A stretch of DNA of 64,000 bases from Trebonia sp963773105 (GTDB lineage Bacteria > Actinomycetota > Actinomycetes > Streptosporangiales > Streptosporangiaceae): NCBI GenBank assembly GCA_963773105.1, contig CAVZAA010000010.1:1-64000 (forward strand), in the 5' to 3' direction. This document shows, in pieces, positions 37,609-46,317 of this stretch; position 1 is the stretch's first letter, and each line of letters opens with the position of its first letter. The notes under the pieces are model-generated. The model searched no databases, was not told the origin of the DNA, and saw nothing but the letters and a program-made list of their open reading frames with translations. The position numbers were made by a program, and so were the translations under genes.

Positions 37609-37625
37609 GGTCAGATGACCGATGC
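37609..37625 (+). promoter_or_regulatory. Operator-like site 4 (GGTCAGATGACC + GATGC)
   Basis: This is a perfect 5-2-5 palindrome (GGTCA-GA-TGACC) followed by GATGC, 273 bp upstream of the SDR stub. It matches site 2 except for the paired outer bases. Confidence 0.45.
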
Positions 37626-37700
37626 TGGTTCTGGGGGCAGGCAGGCTCCCGTCCGGCGGCTGCGGACTCCCGGATCTGGCCCACGCATGGCCCACAGACC

Positions 37701-37731
37701 AAAGCAAGCGGTCTGCGGAACCGCTTGCTTT
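37701..37731 (-). terminator. Strong hairpin, probable terminator of the tRNA-like locus
   Basis: A perfect 12-bp inverted repeat (AAAGCAAGCGGT / ACCGCTTGCTTT) with a 7-nt loop lies at 37701-37731. The arms start with AAA and end with TTT, resembling an intrinsic terminator usable on either strand. It is 55 bp downstream of the tRNA 3' end on the minus strand, a normal spacing for a tRNA terminator. Confidence 0.65.
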
Positions 37732-37785
37732 GCACGTAAAAGCCGATGACGCAATCCAGCGTCACCGGCTCTGACCTGCGGAAAC

Positions 37786-37820
37786 TGGTGGCAGGTGTTG
37801 GGTTCGAACCAACGTAGGCT
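37786..37820 (-). other. tRNA 3'-end remnant (T-arm, acceptor strand and CCA)
   Basis: On the minus strand the order is a 5-bp T-stem GTTGG/CCAAC around the loop TTCGAAC (37797-37813), a 7-nt acceptor strand ACCTGCC, discriminator A, and CCA ending at 37786. This is exactly the 3' module of a tRNA. I cannot find a matching 5' acceptor strand, D-arm or anticodon arm upstream: GGCAGC near 37876 pairs only in part and no good anticodon loop forms. A tRNA 3' end followed by foreign DNA is the usual footprint of an integrase attachment site, so this may be one. Confidence 0.5.
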
Positions 37821-38026
37821 GAGCCGACGGAGAGCGCCCGGACGCTCCCGGCTGCAGCTCTCGGGCCCACGCTGCCGAGAACCGCGGCTTAGGCACCACG
37901 GGGATACGATCCAGGTAGGCGTGGGATCGGGTGGAGAGCGATCGTCGGCCGCGCTGATGCCGCGGGCGGCGGAGCGGATAGGTGGGTACCGGCCCACTGC
38001 CGCGCCCGCCCGAGGGGGGAGAGGTC

Positions 38027-41000
38027 ATGCGCAGCCGTGACGCAGCGCTTGCCGCAGTCCACGACCGCCTGGCGCGCGCGGCTACCGACCAGGACCCCAG
38101 CGGGGTGTTGACCGGGGAGGCGGTACGTGAGGCCGAGGCACTTGCCGCTGTCACCGATCCCGCCAATGACCTCGACGCCGCGTATGTCCTGGGGACGTTC
38201 CACTGGTTCAGGTACCTGGCCCTGCCCGGTGGCGCCGACCAGGACGACCTCACCGACGCCGTCCGGCTTCTCGCTCCTGTCTTTCAGGTTGATCCCGGAG
38301 CCGTGCCCGAGCCGCTGCATCGCTTTTACCAGGAGGCCCGGGGTCGCGGCGGGGCAAGCCAGCCGGATCCGGGCACCGCCATGGGCAGGGCGATGGAATC
38401 GCTCGCCGACTACCAGCGGACCAGAAGAGTCCCGCTGCTCACCGAGGCGGTTGCGCTCTTCCGGGCCGCCGCGGCTGACGACCACGCGAACAGCGCCACC
38501 ATCATGTGCAGCCTGGCGATCGCCCTGCAGGAGTGGTCGGAAGAAAGCGGCGACACCGTTGCGCTGGCCGAAGCGGTGCGAGCGCTCCGGGACGCGCTCG
38601 CCGCGCTCTCCGCTGATAATCCCGACCGCGCCGTCGTGCTGTGCAACGTCGGAGTCGCTTTCCAGCAGTGCTTCAAACTCAACGGAGACGTCTCCATGAT
38701 GGGGGAAGCGGCACAGGCGCTTCGGGCCGCCGTTGCTGCCCTCCCCATCGCCCATCCGGATCGCGCCGTCGTCCTGAACAACCTGGCCGGGGCACTGCGC
38801 GGGTGGGCCGCGCATACCGGGGACATCACCGTTCGAGAGGAGGCGGTTCAGGTCCTCCGGGACGCGGTCGCCGCCCTTCCCCTCGGTCACCCCGACCGTG
38901 CTACCTTCCTGTCCAACCTGGGGGGTGCGCTCCAGGAGGTGTCCGAAAGCACCGGGGATGCCATCGCCCTGACGGAGGCCGTCCAGGCCGATCGGGACGC
39001 CGTGGCGGCCAGCCTCCCAGGTGATCCCGACCGCGCTCAGCATCTGTCCCACCTAGGGGCGGCCCTGTGGCTGCTGTTCGAGCGCACGGGCGATACAGCG
39101 CTGCTGACTGAGGCAGTACAGGTCAGCCGGGACGCTGCCGCCGCGATACCCAGCGGTTACCCTGACCGCGCCGCGGTCTTGATCAACCTCGGGAACGCGC
39201 TGGACGCACTCTTCGAACGCACCGGCCGTCCAGAGGTGCTAGCCGAGGCGATCCAAGCCACCCGGGACGCGGTCGCCGCTACCCCGGCCATCGACCCTGA
39301 CCGTGGCAGACCTCTGCATAACCTCGGCAAGAGCCTGCGAGAGTCGTTCGAGAACAGCGGAAACTTCGCCCAATTGGAGGAGGCGGTACGGGCCGGCCGG
39401 GCCGCCGTCGCCGCCACGCCAGCCGGCCATCCCGAACGCGCCAGGTACCTGAACAGCCTCAGTCATTCTCTGGATACGTGGTTCAGGCGCACCGGAGACA
39501 TCTCCGTCCTTGAGGAGGCGATCCAAACCAGCCGGGACGCCGTTGCCACCACTCCCGCCGGCCACCCTGACCACGCCAACAACCTGAATAACCTCAGTAG
39601 CGCCCTGGAGCTGCTGTTCGAGAACACCGGCGACATCACGGTGCTGACCGAGGCCATCCAAGTAGCCCGGGACACCGTCGCCGCCGCCCCCACCAGTCAC
39701 GCCGCCCGGGCCCGGTATCTGGCTAACCTCAGCTCCTACCTCCGGCAGCTTTCCGAACGCACCGGGGACAGCGCGGCCCTAGCCGAGGCGGTGCAGGCGG
39801 CTAGGGACATGATGGCCGCCACCCCGGCCGACCACCCCGACCGCGCCGGACACCTGCACACTCTTGGCCATGCCCTGCAGGCGCTGTACGAGCGCACCGG
39901 GGATAGCGCGGTTAGCGCCGAGGCGGTGCAGGTGGCCAGGGACGCGGTGGCCGCCCTTCCCGTCGGTCACCCTCGCCGCACCCTGCTCCTGGACAGCCTC
40001 GCGGGCAAGCTGTACGTGCTGTCCAGGCGCACGGGGGACAACGCGGTGCTCGCCGAGGCGGTGCAGGCTGCCCGGGACGCGGTAGCCGCCACCCCGGCCG
40101 ATCACCCCGACCGCGCTCGGCACCTGAACACCCTGGGGATCACGCTGCAGGCGCGGTCGGAAAACCCCGAGGATCCGGACGTGCTGGCCGAGGCGATACA
40201 GTGCCTCCGGGATTCCGTCACCGCCGCCCCGGCTGACCATCCCAGCCGCGCCGGGCACCTGTACAACCTCGGCAATGCCTTCCTGGAGCTGTCCGAGCGC
40301 ACCGGGGACACCGCCGCGGTCGCCGCGGCGGCGAGCTGTTTCACCCAGGCGGCGGATAACGCGGGAGCACGGGCAGCGGTAAGGATCCTCGCCTACTGTG
40401 CGGTGGCGGAGCTTGCGGGACGTGGCGGCGTATCGCCACAGGATGCGCTCGCCGCGGTGGAAGCCGCTGTCGGGCTGCTGCCGCAGGTAGCCGCGCGCGC
40501 CTTGATCCGGGCTGACCGGGAGTACAGCCTGGGCCAGCAGGCTTCCCTCGCCGGCCGGGCGGCCGCGGTCGCGGTCGCCGCGGGACAGGCCGGCCGCGCG
40601 GTAGAGCTGCTGGAGCAGACCCGCGGCGTCCTGGTCGCCGACTCCCTCGATGCTCGTAGCAGCGACCTGAGCAGGCTACGCGGGCAGTCGCCCGCTCTGG
40701 CCGACGAGTTCGACCGGCTCCGCGTCCGCATCGACACGCTCGACGATCCCGATCCAGTTCTGGAACGGGCGGATACACCTGGCCGTGGCCTGAGTTCGCC
40801 CCGGGCACGGCAGGACGCCTACGCGGCTTGGGACGACCTCATCACCCGGATCAGAGAGATCAGCGGTTTCGAGTCTTTCCTCAGGCCGCCGGGCATCCGC
40901 CAGCTCGCCGCCCAGGTCGGGGCCGATCCGGTCGTGTTCGTCTACACCAGCCAGGTCCGCTGCGACGCGCTGATCCTGACCGACGACCCAGGCTCCCCAG

Positions 41001-41995
41001 TCCGGGTCGTGCCCCTGGCGGAGCTCGCCGAGGAAGACGCCTACCGGCAGGCCATTCGGCTGCTGACGGCGCAGCGGGCCGCCGCGGATCCCGATAATGA
41101 TCCGGCCGATCGCATCGCGGCCCAAGCCGAAATCCTCGACGTACTCACCTGGATATGGGACACCATCGCCGGGCCGGTCCTCGCCGCCCTCGGCCGCACC
41201 GCCACCCCCGACGATCAGGCGTGGCCGCGCGTGTGGTGGTGTCCCGTCGGGATCCTCGCCTACTTGCCATTGCACGCCGCCGGCCATTACCACGACTCCG
41301 CTGACCGGCCACACCCGCGCACAGTGCTGGACCTTGTCATCTCCTCCTACATCACCACCGTGCGCGGCCTGGCTTATGCCCGCCGCCAGCATGCCGACTC
41401 GGGCCAGGCCCTCATTGTGGCTGTCCCCGATGCCCCCGGCGCCTCGCCCCTGCCCGGCGCCGCCGCCGAAGCGGGCGCCCTGGCTGAGCTCATTCCCGGC
41501 GCACACGTGCTGCCTCACCCGACGTGCAGTACTGTGCTAGATGCCCTGCCCCGCCACCCGGCGGCCCACTTCGCCTGCCACGGATACGCCGACTGGGCCA
41601 ACCCCGCCGCCAGCCAGCTGATCCTGTACGACCATGACACCACTCCGCTGACTGTCGCCGACATCAGCGCCCGCCACCTCACCGGCGCGCTGGCCTATCT
41701 GTCCGCTTGCGAGACCGCAGTCACCAGCCTTGCCCTGGCCAACGAAGCCGTCCATATCACCGGCGCCTTCCATCTCGCCGGCTACCAGCACGTCATCGGT
41801 ACCCTGTGGCCCATCAACGACGCCACCGCTCGCGACCTCGCCTGCGACATCTACAGCCACCTCACCCACGACGGCACCACCCTGCCCGATACCGGCCGCG
41901 CCCCGCACGCACTCCATCACGCCACCCGGCGGCTCCGCGACCGATACCCGCGAACCCCCAGCCTCTGGGCCGGGCACACCCACACCGGAACCTGA
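38027..41995 (+). CDS. Large TPR-CHAT caspase-like protease with fourteen 45-residue repeats
   Basis: I start at ATG 38027 (GGGGGAGAGG upstream), giving 1,322 residues. From about residue 145 to 780 it consists of about fourteen 45-residue TPR-like repeats with consensus PDRA..L.NLG.AL, then TGD..VL.EAVQ, then RDAVAATPA. Then comes a helical linker and the C-terminal CHAT domain with His1185 ('FACHGYAD') and Cys1228 ('LSACETAV'). The regular repeat array suggests a sensor solenoid that opens the protease. It converges on a membrane-protein/Cys-motif pair 120 bp downstream. Compared with the first CHAT protein it has no sigma factor nearby. Target and trigger are unknown. Confidence 0.85.
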   Translation: MRSRDAALAAVHDRLARAATDQDPSGVLTGEAVREAEALAAVTDPANDLDAAYVLGTFHWFRYLALPGGADQDDLTDAVRLLAPVFQVDPGAVPEPLHRFYQEARGRGGASQPDPGTAMGRAMESLADYQRTRRVPLLTEAVALFRAAAADDHANSATIMCSLAIALQEWSEESGDTVALAEAVRALRDALAALSADNPDRAVVLCNVGVAFQQCFKLNGDVSMMGEAAQALRAAVAALPIAHPDRAVVLNNLAGALRGWAAHTGDITVREEAVQVLRDAVAALPLGHPDRATFLSNLGGALQEVSESTGDAIALTEAVQADRDAVAASLPGDPDRAQHLSHLGAALWLLFERTGDTALLTEAVQVSRDAAAAIPSGYPDRAAVLINLGNALDALFERTGRPEVLAEAIQATRDAVAATPAIDPDRGRPLHNLGKSLRESFENSGNFAQLEEAVRAGRAAVAATPAGHPERARYLNSLSHSLDTWFRRTGDISVLEEAIQTSRDAVATTPAGHPDHANNLNNLSSALELLFENTGDITVLTEAIQVARDTVAAAPTSHAARARYLANLSSYLRQLSERTGDSAALAEAVQAARDMMAATPADHPDRAGHLHTLGHALQALYERTGDSAVSAEAVQVARDAVAALPVGHPRRTLLLDSLAGKLYVLSRRTGDNAVLAEAVQAARDAVAATPADHPDRARHLNTLGITLQARSENPEDPDVLAEAIQCLRDSVTAAPADHPSRAGHLYNLGNAFLELSERTGDTAAVAAAASCFTQAADNAGARAAVRILAYCAVAELAGRGGVSPQDALAAVEAAVGLLPQVAARALIRADREYSLGQQASLAGRAAAVAVAAGQAGRAVELLEQTRGVLVADSLDARSSDLSRLRGQSPALADEFDRLRVRIDTLDDPDPVLERADTPGRGLSSPRARQDAYAAWDDLITRIREISGFESFLRPPGIRQLAAQVGADPVVFVYTSQVRCDALILTDDPGSPVRVVPLAELAEEDAYRQAIRLLTAQRAAADPDNDPADRIAAQAEILDVLTWIWDTIAGPVLAALGRTATPDDQAWPRVWWCPVGILAYLPLHAAGHYHDSADRPHPRTVLDLVISSYITTVRGLAYARRQHADSGQALIVAVPDAPGASPLPGAAAEAGALAELIPGAHVLPHPTCSTVLDALPRHPAAHFACHGYADWANPAASQLILYDHDTTPLTVADISARHLTGALAYLSACETAVTSLALANEAVHITGAFHLAGYQHVIGTLWPINDATARDLACDIYSHLTHDGTTLPDTGRAPHALHHATRRLRDRYPRTPSLWAGHTHTGT

Positions 41996-42114
41996 CATCC
42001 CACTGGTTCGAGCTCATGGTGGCAGTCCCCACTCGATCTCTAGCGAGCGAGACGGAACTACGCAACTCGCGGGACTGCTTCGGGTAGACAGTCCTCTGGC
42101 GAAGGGAACGTTCT

Positions 42115-43047
42115 TCATGATTTGGGTGCGGGAGGGGGCTCGGTGTGCAGGGTGGCGGTGAGGCTGTCGCCGGTTTGCTGGTCGAGGGACTGGGCGTGGT
42201 CGACGCCGAGGTGGCGGGCGAGATCGCGGCCGTACAGGCGCGTGCTGGCTTCCAGGAGGGTGGCGTAGGCGTCGGCGCCGGTACGGGTCCGGTGCCATCC
42301 GGTCACGGCCAGGATGATGGCGATCACCGCGGCGGGCCACCACAACCCGGCCAGGATGAGATACAGCACGGCCCAGGCGGTCAGGGTGGCGGCACCGGCC
42401 AGAGCCTGCCGGGCGGCAGTGATCTCGGTGCGGGCCGAGCCGGGGAAAGTGAGCCACAGGCCGGCCCAGATAGCGGGCAGGTTCAGGTGGAGGTCACGCT
42501 TGAGGCGGACGTCCACGGCGTTAATCCGGTCACCGCTCCAGGTCGGCCGTTCCGGCCGTTCGGGGGCGATGCGGGTCCGTGCCCCGTAGGCGGCGTACCG
42601 TTCGGTTCGTTTCGCCGGGTCGCGGTCGTCATCCACAGCGAGCCAGTAGAGGCGGGAATAGGTGGCATGCTGGGCATCCCAGCGGCGCTGCCGGTCATCG
42701 ACTCGTTTAGCGGCGAGTTGTCGCAGCGGGGGTTTCCAGGTGCGCCAGCCCGTGGCGAGAGCGACCCGCTCGATCAGCGAGCCGAGGGCCTGGGCCGTCA
42801 GGCCAGCGGCAGTAGCCCCGGCCAGCGCCGCAGCCAGCAGCACCACCTGCCCGCCGACGGTGGTCGTCGCCGGTGCCTTCGCCCAGGCGATGACCTGGGT
42901 GGTCAGCCGGTGGAAGTCGAAAGGGCGGGACTGGCCGAGCACGCGGGCCGCGATGGCCACAGCCAGGTAGAAGGCGCCGGGCAGCACCAGCAGCTGAAGC
43001 CAGCGGTCGGCGAGCTTCTTCCCGAGCTCGTCCAGGAAGCCGCCCAT
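42115..43047 (-). CDS. Membrane protein opposite the TPR-CHAT gene
   Basis: From ATG 43047 the product is 310 residues, opening 'MGGFLDELGKKLADRWLQLL' and running into a first membrane helix (LPGAFYLAVAIAARVLG). A second helix lies at about 63-86 and a pair at about 226-255, with a basic cytoplasmic region between ('RQLAAKRVDDRQRRWDAQ'). An in-frame Met at 43446 is rejected because that part overlaps the preceding gene and is low complexity. I recall similar proteins near CHAT genes in other actinomycetes but cannot name a family. It might be the membrane-acting effector or receptor of the CHAT module; this is inference. Confidence 0.6.
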   Translation of the reverse strand: MGGFLDELGKKLADRWLQLLVLPGAFYLAVAIAARVLGQSRPFDFHRLTTQVIAWAKAPATTTVGGQVVLLAAALAGATAAGLTAQALGSLIERVALATGWRTWKPPLRQLAAKRVDDRQRRWDAQHATYSRLYWLAVDDDRDPAKRTERYAAYGARTRIAPERPERPTWSGDRINAVDVRLKRDLHLNLPAIWAGLWLTFPGSARTEITAARQALAGAATLTAWAVLYLILAGLWWPAAVIAIILAVTGWHRTRTGADAYATLLEASTRLYGRDLARHLGVDHAQSLDQQTGDSLTATLHTEPPPAPKS

Positions 43048-43048
43048 G

Positions 43049-43462
43049 TCACAGCTGTCCCCAGCGCAGCGCCTCGCCGGCCACCCCGCACCGGGGAAGA
43101 GTAACGGACGGGCCCGGAACAACTCGCGGGCAGCGGCCAATCGGGCACCGGTAGACGATCTCCAGCGGCTCGCTCTGGTCGAACCCGGCCAGGGACAAGC
43201 CCCGCCGCACGCCCCGCACATGCCCGTAAACGCCGACGGCGTCGCCAGCGCGCAGCAAAGCATGATGGAGATCCGCCAGCGGCCCGGAAATGTCCCCGTT
43301 GCCGCGCAGGACTGACCGGAGCCGTTCCAGGGCTTGGAGGCCCTCCCCGCCTGAGGGATCGGCGGCCAGCGCTGCGCTGATCTCATCCACATGCGCACAC
43401 ACGTAGGCCAGGCCCTGCCTGGCCTTAATCTCTTCGGCCGGAACATCAGCCTCGTCGCTCAT
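43049..43462 (-). CDS. Small protein with C-terminal Cys motif, CHAT neighbourhood
   Basis: This 137-residue protein is helical and acidic in its first 80 residues ('CAHVDEISAALAADPSGGEG'). It ends with 'VYRCPIGRCPRVV' and 'LPRCGVAGEAL', a three-cysteine arrangement that looks like a zinc knuckle. The stop is separated by one base from the ATG of the membrane protein (43047), so the two are a transcriptional and translational unit. Its ATG at 43462 faces a 390-bp spacer. A role as adaptor between the membrane protein and the CHAT protease is speculative. Confidence 0.55.
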   Translation of the reverse strand: MSDEADVPAEEIKARQGLAYVCAHVDEISAALAADPSGGEGLQALERLRSVLRGNGDISGPLADLHHALLRAGDAVGVYGHVRGVRRGLSLAGFDQSEPLEIVYRCPIGRCPRVVPGPSVTLPRCGVAGEALRWGQL

Positions 43463-43855
43463 CTAGGCCCCCTCGCTTACGGTATACGGGCGACGGCGAC
43501 CCAGCAGGAAGAGAGCCTTCGCACCGTCGCAGGTAACGGCTATGGCGACGATACCGGCCGATCGTCGGCCGGCTCCACATATGACAGCACTCTTGGGAAT
43601 CTGTACCATTCAGGCATTCGTCTGGCCTGACCTGGTCGACAGACTGTCCGCCAGGGATCATGAGAGACCCCTCGTTGCCGGGGGTAATGGCCCGTAACGG
43701 CACGAGGATCTCGGTGGCGCTGAAGCGTTAACGGCTTCGGAGGCCGCGTTTGCGGCTGACCGTTCGATGGCTCAACGTAGCAAGCCGATCTAGTAACCAG
43801 GGCGTCTGGTCAGGATAATCTGACCTTCCGTTACCATTCGATATCGGATGGGCGA
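43463..43855. other. Intergenic stretch between CHAT module and DivIVA-domain gene
   Basis: Nearly 400 bp with lower GC than its surroundings, especially 43780-43850. No gene is supported on either strand. It must hold the promoter of the minus-strand pair. No palindrome or repeat stood out to me. Confidence 0.4.
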
Positions 43856-44995
43856 TTGTGGTGGCGCGGTGGTCTCACAGAAATTCGCGACTCGTTCCTC
43901 GGAGTAAGGCGACCATCTCTGACATCAGATGAGATTCGGGGCAAGTGGTTCTCGACCACCCGCCTGCGGCCTGGTTACGACGAGGAGGAGGTTGACGCCT
44001 TCCTCGATGAGGCCGAATTGAGGCTGTCTGCCCAGGTCTTGCCGTCCGGCGCGAGGCCAGGCAAGAACAACGCGGGGCCACGCAAGAACCTGGACGACTG
44101 GCGCGTCTGCATTGCGTTCGGTGACCTGCCGCGCCAGCTGAAATCCGGCCGGCAGGCGCTTATCCCTGCATTGCGCATCCGCCTCAGCCGTCAGGTAGCG
44201 GTCAGCTCGTCGGGTACCCAGATCTTCTTGTACGCCCCCAGCGCCGGATCGGCTGATGAGGCCGCACAAGTGGCGCGTGAGGTGCTCGCGCGGCACGACG
44301 TCAGCGTGCACGTCCGGACGGAGCGCTGGAGCCCGCGGGAACAGGAGTGGCGGGATGCGGCGGACGAGCCGGACGCCGATGTCGCTGCCGAGCGGCAGGC
44401 TGTGCACGAATACCGTCAGGAGCAAGAGCGGGAAGTGTCGCTGACGAACCGCTTTCCCGCCTGGCAGGTGCGGGTCGAATTGCCGTCACACCGCGATGTG
44501 GTAGCGCTGGCCGGGCATCTTGCAGCCCAGGGATGGCGGGTCCGCCCGCGCCGCAGGTACCTCATCGTCGGGGCGGACTGCGAAGACGACGCTAAGGGCC
44601 TCGCCCGGGAGCTCTCCGGTGACGGCCGCGCTGATGCGGATACGGCCTTCCGGGTCGGGCGGGTCAGCTTTAGCTACATGCATGCCTATATTGAATTCCC
44701 CACCCAATTAGTTTTAGTTGATTCAGGCCGTTTGAGAGTCTTGCGGCCCACGTTGTGGGCAGGAAGGCTCGATATCAACATGGCTACGAGGAAGAAGCAC
44801 ACGCGCAGCTCGCCTTCCTCGCGCGCTTCCCGTGCGAGATCAGGACGCCAGGATCGACCCGGCGCCCCGCCGGGACGGCCCTGGCTGGGCGGAGTTCCTG
44901 CGGTCCCAGGCGCAGGGGATCCTGGCGCTAGCGTCGAAGAAGCCGACCCGGCCGCAGGATCGTGCCGCATTCATAACCAGCTGATCTGCGCCTGA
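43856..44995 (+). CDS. DivIVA-domain protein with duplicated alpha/beta module; 3' end probably chimeric
   Basis: The opening 'LTSDEIRGKWFSTTRLRPGY' and 'DEEEVDAFLDEAE' is a DivIVA N-terminal domain, which binds curved membrane. Two alpha/beta modules follow: 'WRVCIAFGDLPRQLKSGR' to 'LARHDVSVHVRTERWSPREQ' (about 82-167) and 'WQVRVELPSHRDVVALAGHL' to 'RVGRVSF' (about 204-280). They seem to be the same fold repeated. From about residue 285 the frame reads through AT-richer DNA and into integrase debris, so the last ~95 residues are unlikely to be native. The start is uncertain: TTG 43856 is the only candidate upstream of the domain and has no good ribosome-binding site. Confidence 0.55.
   Translation: MWWRGGLTEIRDSFLGVRRPSLTSDEIRGKWFSTTRLRPGYDEEEVDAFLDEAELRLSAQVLPSGARPGKNNAGPRKNLDDWRVCIAFGDLPRQLKSGRQALIPALRIRLSRQVAVSSSGTQIFLYAPSAGSADEAAQVAREVLARHDVSVHVRTERWSPREQEWRDAADEPDADVAAERQAVHEYRQEQEREVSLTNRFPAWQVRVELPSHRDVVALAGHLAAQGWRVRPRRRYLIVGADCEDDAKGLARELSGDGRADADTAFRVGRVSFSYMHAYIEFPTQLVLVDSGRLRVLRPTLWAGRLDINMATRKKHTRSSPSSRASRARSGRQDRPGAPPGRPWLGGVPAVPGAGDPGASVEEADPAAGSCRIHNQLICA
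44844..44984 (+). mobile_element. Relic of an integrase-type (rve) transposase
   Basis: In a frame different from the DivIVA gene the sequence reads 'DARIDPAPRRDGPGWAEFL' and then 'RSQAQGILALASKKPT'. That resembles the 'GIDPAPRR..P.W..FL..QA..ILA' segment just before the catalytic core of integrase-core transposases of actinomycetes. Only about 45 residues are recognisable. No terminal inverted repeats are visible. It marks an old insertion at the 3' end of the DivIVA-domain gene. Confidence 0.45.
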
Positions 44996-45259
44996 CCGGC
45001 CACCTGAGATGCGCCGTGGGGCCCGCGCCGAATCGGCAGGCCGTACGTCGGGTCCGTGGGTCCGATCACGCTCAGTGACTGCAACTGGTCCGCAGCCAGT
45101 GCGCAAGTATCCGCGTTAGGCGTGGTAACCGGGCGCGGATCGCCTGCGGTTCTGGTCGTGCATAACGGAGCGTTCTGCTGCCGGGATCCGCACGGGCCAG
45201 ATCTGGCCCTAGCAGGCTGGCTGAAATTCCCGGTCGGAGTTCGCCGACCTGCCCAGCTG

Positions 45260-46105
45260 TCAGAGCGTCGCCGTGAAGTGCTCCGCGAGCAGCGCAGCCA
45301 CCTGGCCAGCGGCCTGCTCGGGCAGCCAGTGCGAGGCGCCGTCGAGTTCGGTGAAGCGATACGGTCCGGTGACGTAGCGCCCGCACAGCCCGGCCGCGGC
45401 CCGCGAGACGAACCGATCGCGGTTACCCCAGGCGAACATCGTCGGCACCCGGACCGGCCCGGCCGGCTCGCGCAGGCTGAACGGCATGGCCCGGTACCAG
45501 TTGAGCGGACCGCGCAGCGCGGCCGGGTCCCGGGCCCGGGCGGCGTAGCGGTCCGCGCTGGCCGGATCAAGCCCGGTGCGCACCAGGGTGTCGCGGAAGG
45601 CCTGGCCGCCACGGCGGCCGAGCGCGCGCTCGGGCAGCCAGGGCAGCTGGCAGGCGGCCATGTACCACGAGCGGGCCGCCTGGCTGCCGGTGATCAGGGC
45701 CCGGGCGAACGCCTGCGGGTGCGGCACGGACAACGCGGCCAGCGAGGTCACCCGCCCCGGATGGCGGCCGGCCACGTACCAGGCCAGGGCGGCGCCCCAG
45801 TCGTGCCCGGCCAGGTGGAACCGTTCCGCTCCGGCCGCATCAGCCAGGGCGAGCACGTCCGCCGCCAGCTGGGAGTTCCGGTACGCGGACCGGGCGGCCG
45901 GCCGGGCCCCGGGGGAGTAGCCGCGCAGGTCGGGCGCCAGGACCCGGTAACCGCCCCCGGCGAGCGCGGACGCCACCCGGTCCCAGCAGCGGCGGTCCTG
46001 CGGAAAGCCGTGCAGGAGGATGGCGACGCCTTCCGGCCCGTCCCCGCCGGCCGCGGCGGTGTCGGTGACCTCAAAGCTGAACGCCGCGTTGATAAAGCGC
46101 TCCAT
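45260..46105 (-). CDS. Alpha/beta hydrolase, epoxide-hydrolase-like
   Basis: This 281-residue protein has oxyanion loop 'LLHGFPQDRRCW', nucleophile Asp in 'LAGHDWGAALAW' and catalytic His in 'DGASHWLPEQA'; 'WGNRDRFVS' supplies the acid. The Asp nucleophile and HGFP loop are those of epoxide hydrolases and haloalkane dehalogenases. No signal peptide. It is a single cytosolic gene divergent from the LLM oxidoreductase. Confidence 0.85.
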   Translation of the reverse strand: MERFINAAFSFEVTDTAAAGGDGPEGVAILLHGFPQDRRCWDRVASALAGGGYRVLAPDLRGYSPGARPAARSAYRNSQLAADVLALADAAGAERFHLAGHDWGAALAWYVAGRHPGRVTSLAALSVPHPQAFARALITGSQAARSWYMAACQLPWLPERALGRRGGQAFRDTLVRTGLDPASADRYAARARDPAALRGPLNWYRAMPFSLREPAGPVRVPTMFAWGNRDRFVSRAAAGLCGRYVTGPYRFTELDGASHWLPEQAAGQVAALLAEHFTATL

Positions 46106-46317
46106 GCCGCCATCTTCCTCCCGCGGGGCGCGCCGTCCGGCGCCTAGACCCGGATTCGGCAGCGCCGCACGGTGCCGTGCCCTGCGCGTCCGGCGGTGAC
46201 CGACTTCGCCAAAGTGGCGGCGGACCCTGCGACTCCGGGGCCATGGCGAACGCGATTGACCTGACCGGCCTCGGCTAGCCCCGCCCGCTCGGATAATCTT
46301 CAGGATCGGGAGGTGGC

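Noticed and set aside
37786..37876. A complete 91-nt tRNA on the minus strand
   Set aside because: Only the T-arm and acceptor 3' strand are convincing; the 5' strand pairs in five of seven positions and no seven-base anticodon loop with U33 forms.
38450..40370. Regular 135-bp periodicity that could be taken for a CRISPR-like or satellite array
   Set aside because: It is the 45-residue protein repeat of the TPR-CHAT gene; there are no conserved short repeats with unique spacers.
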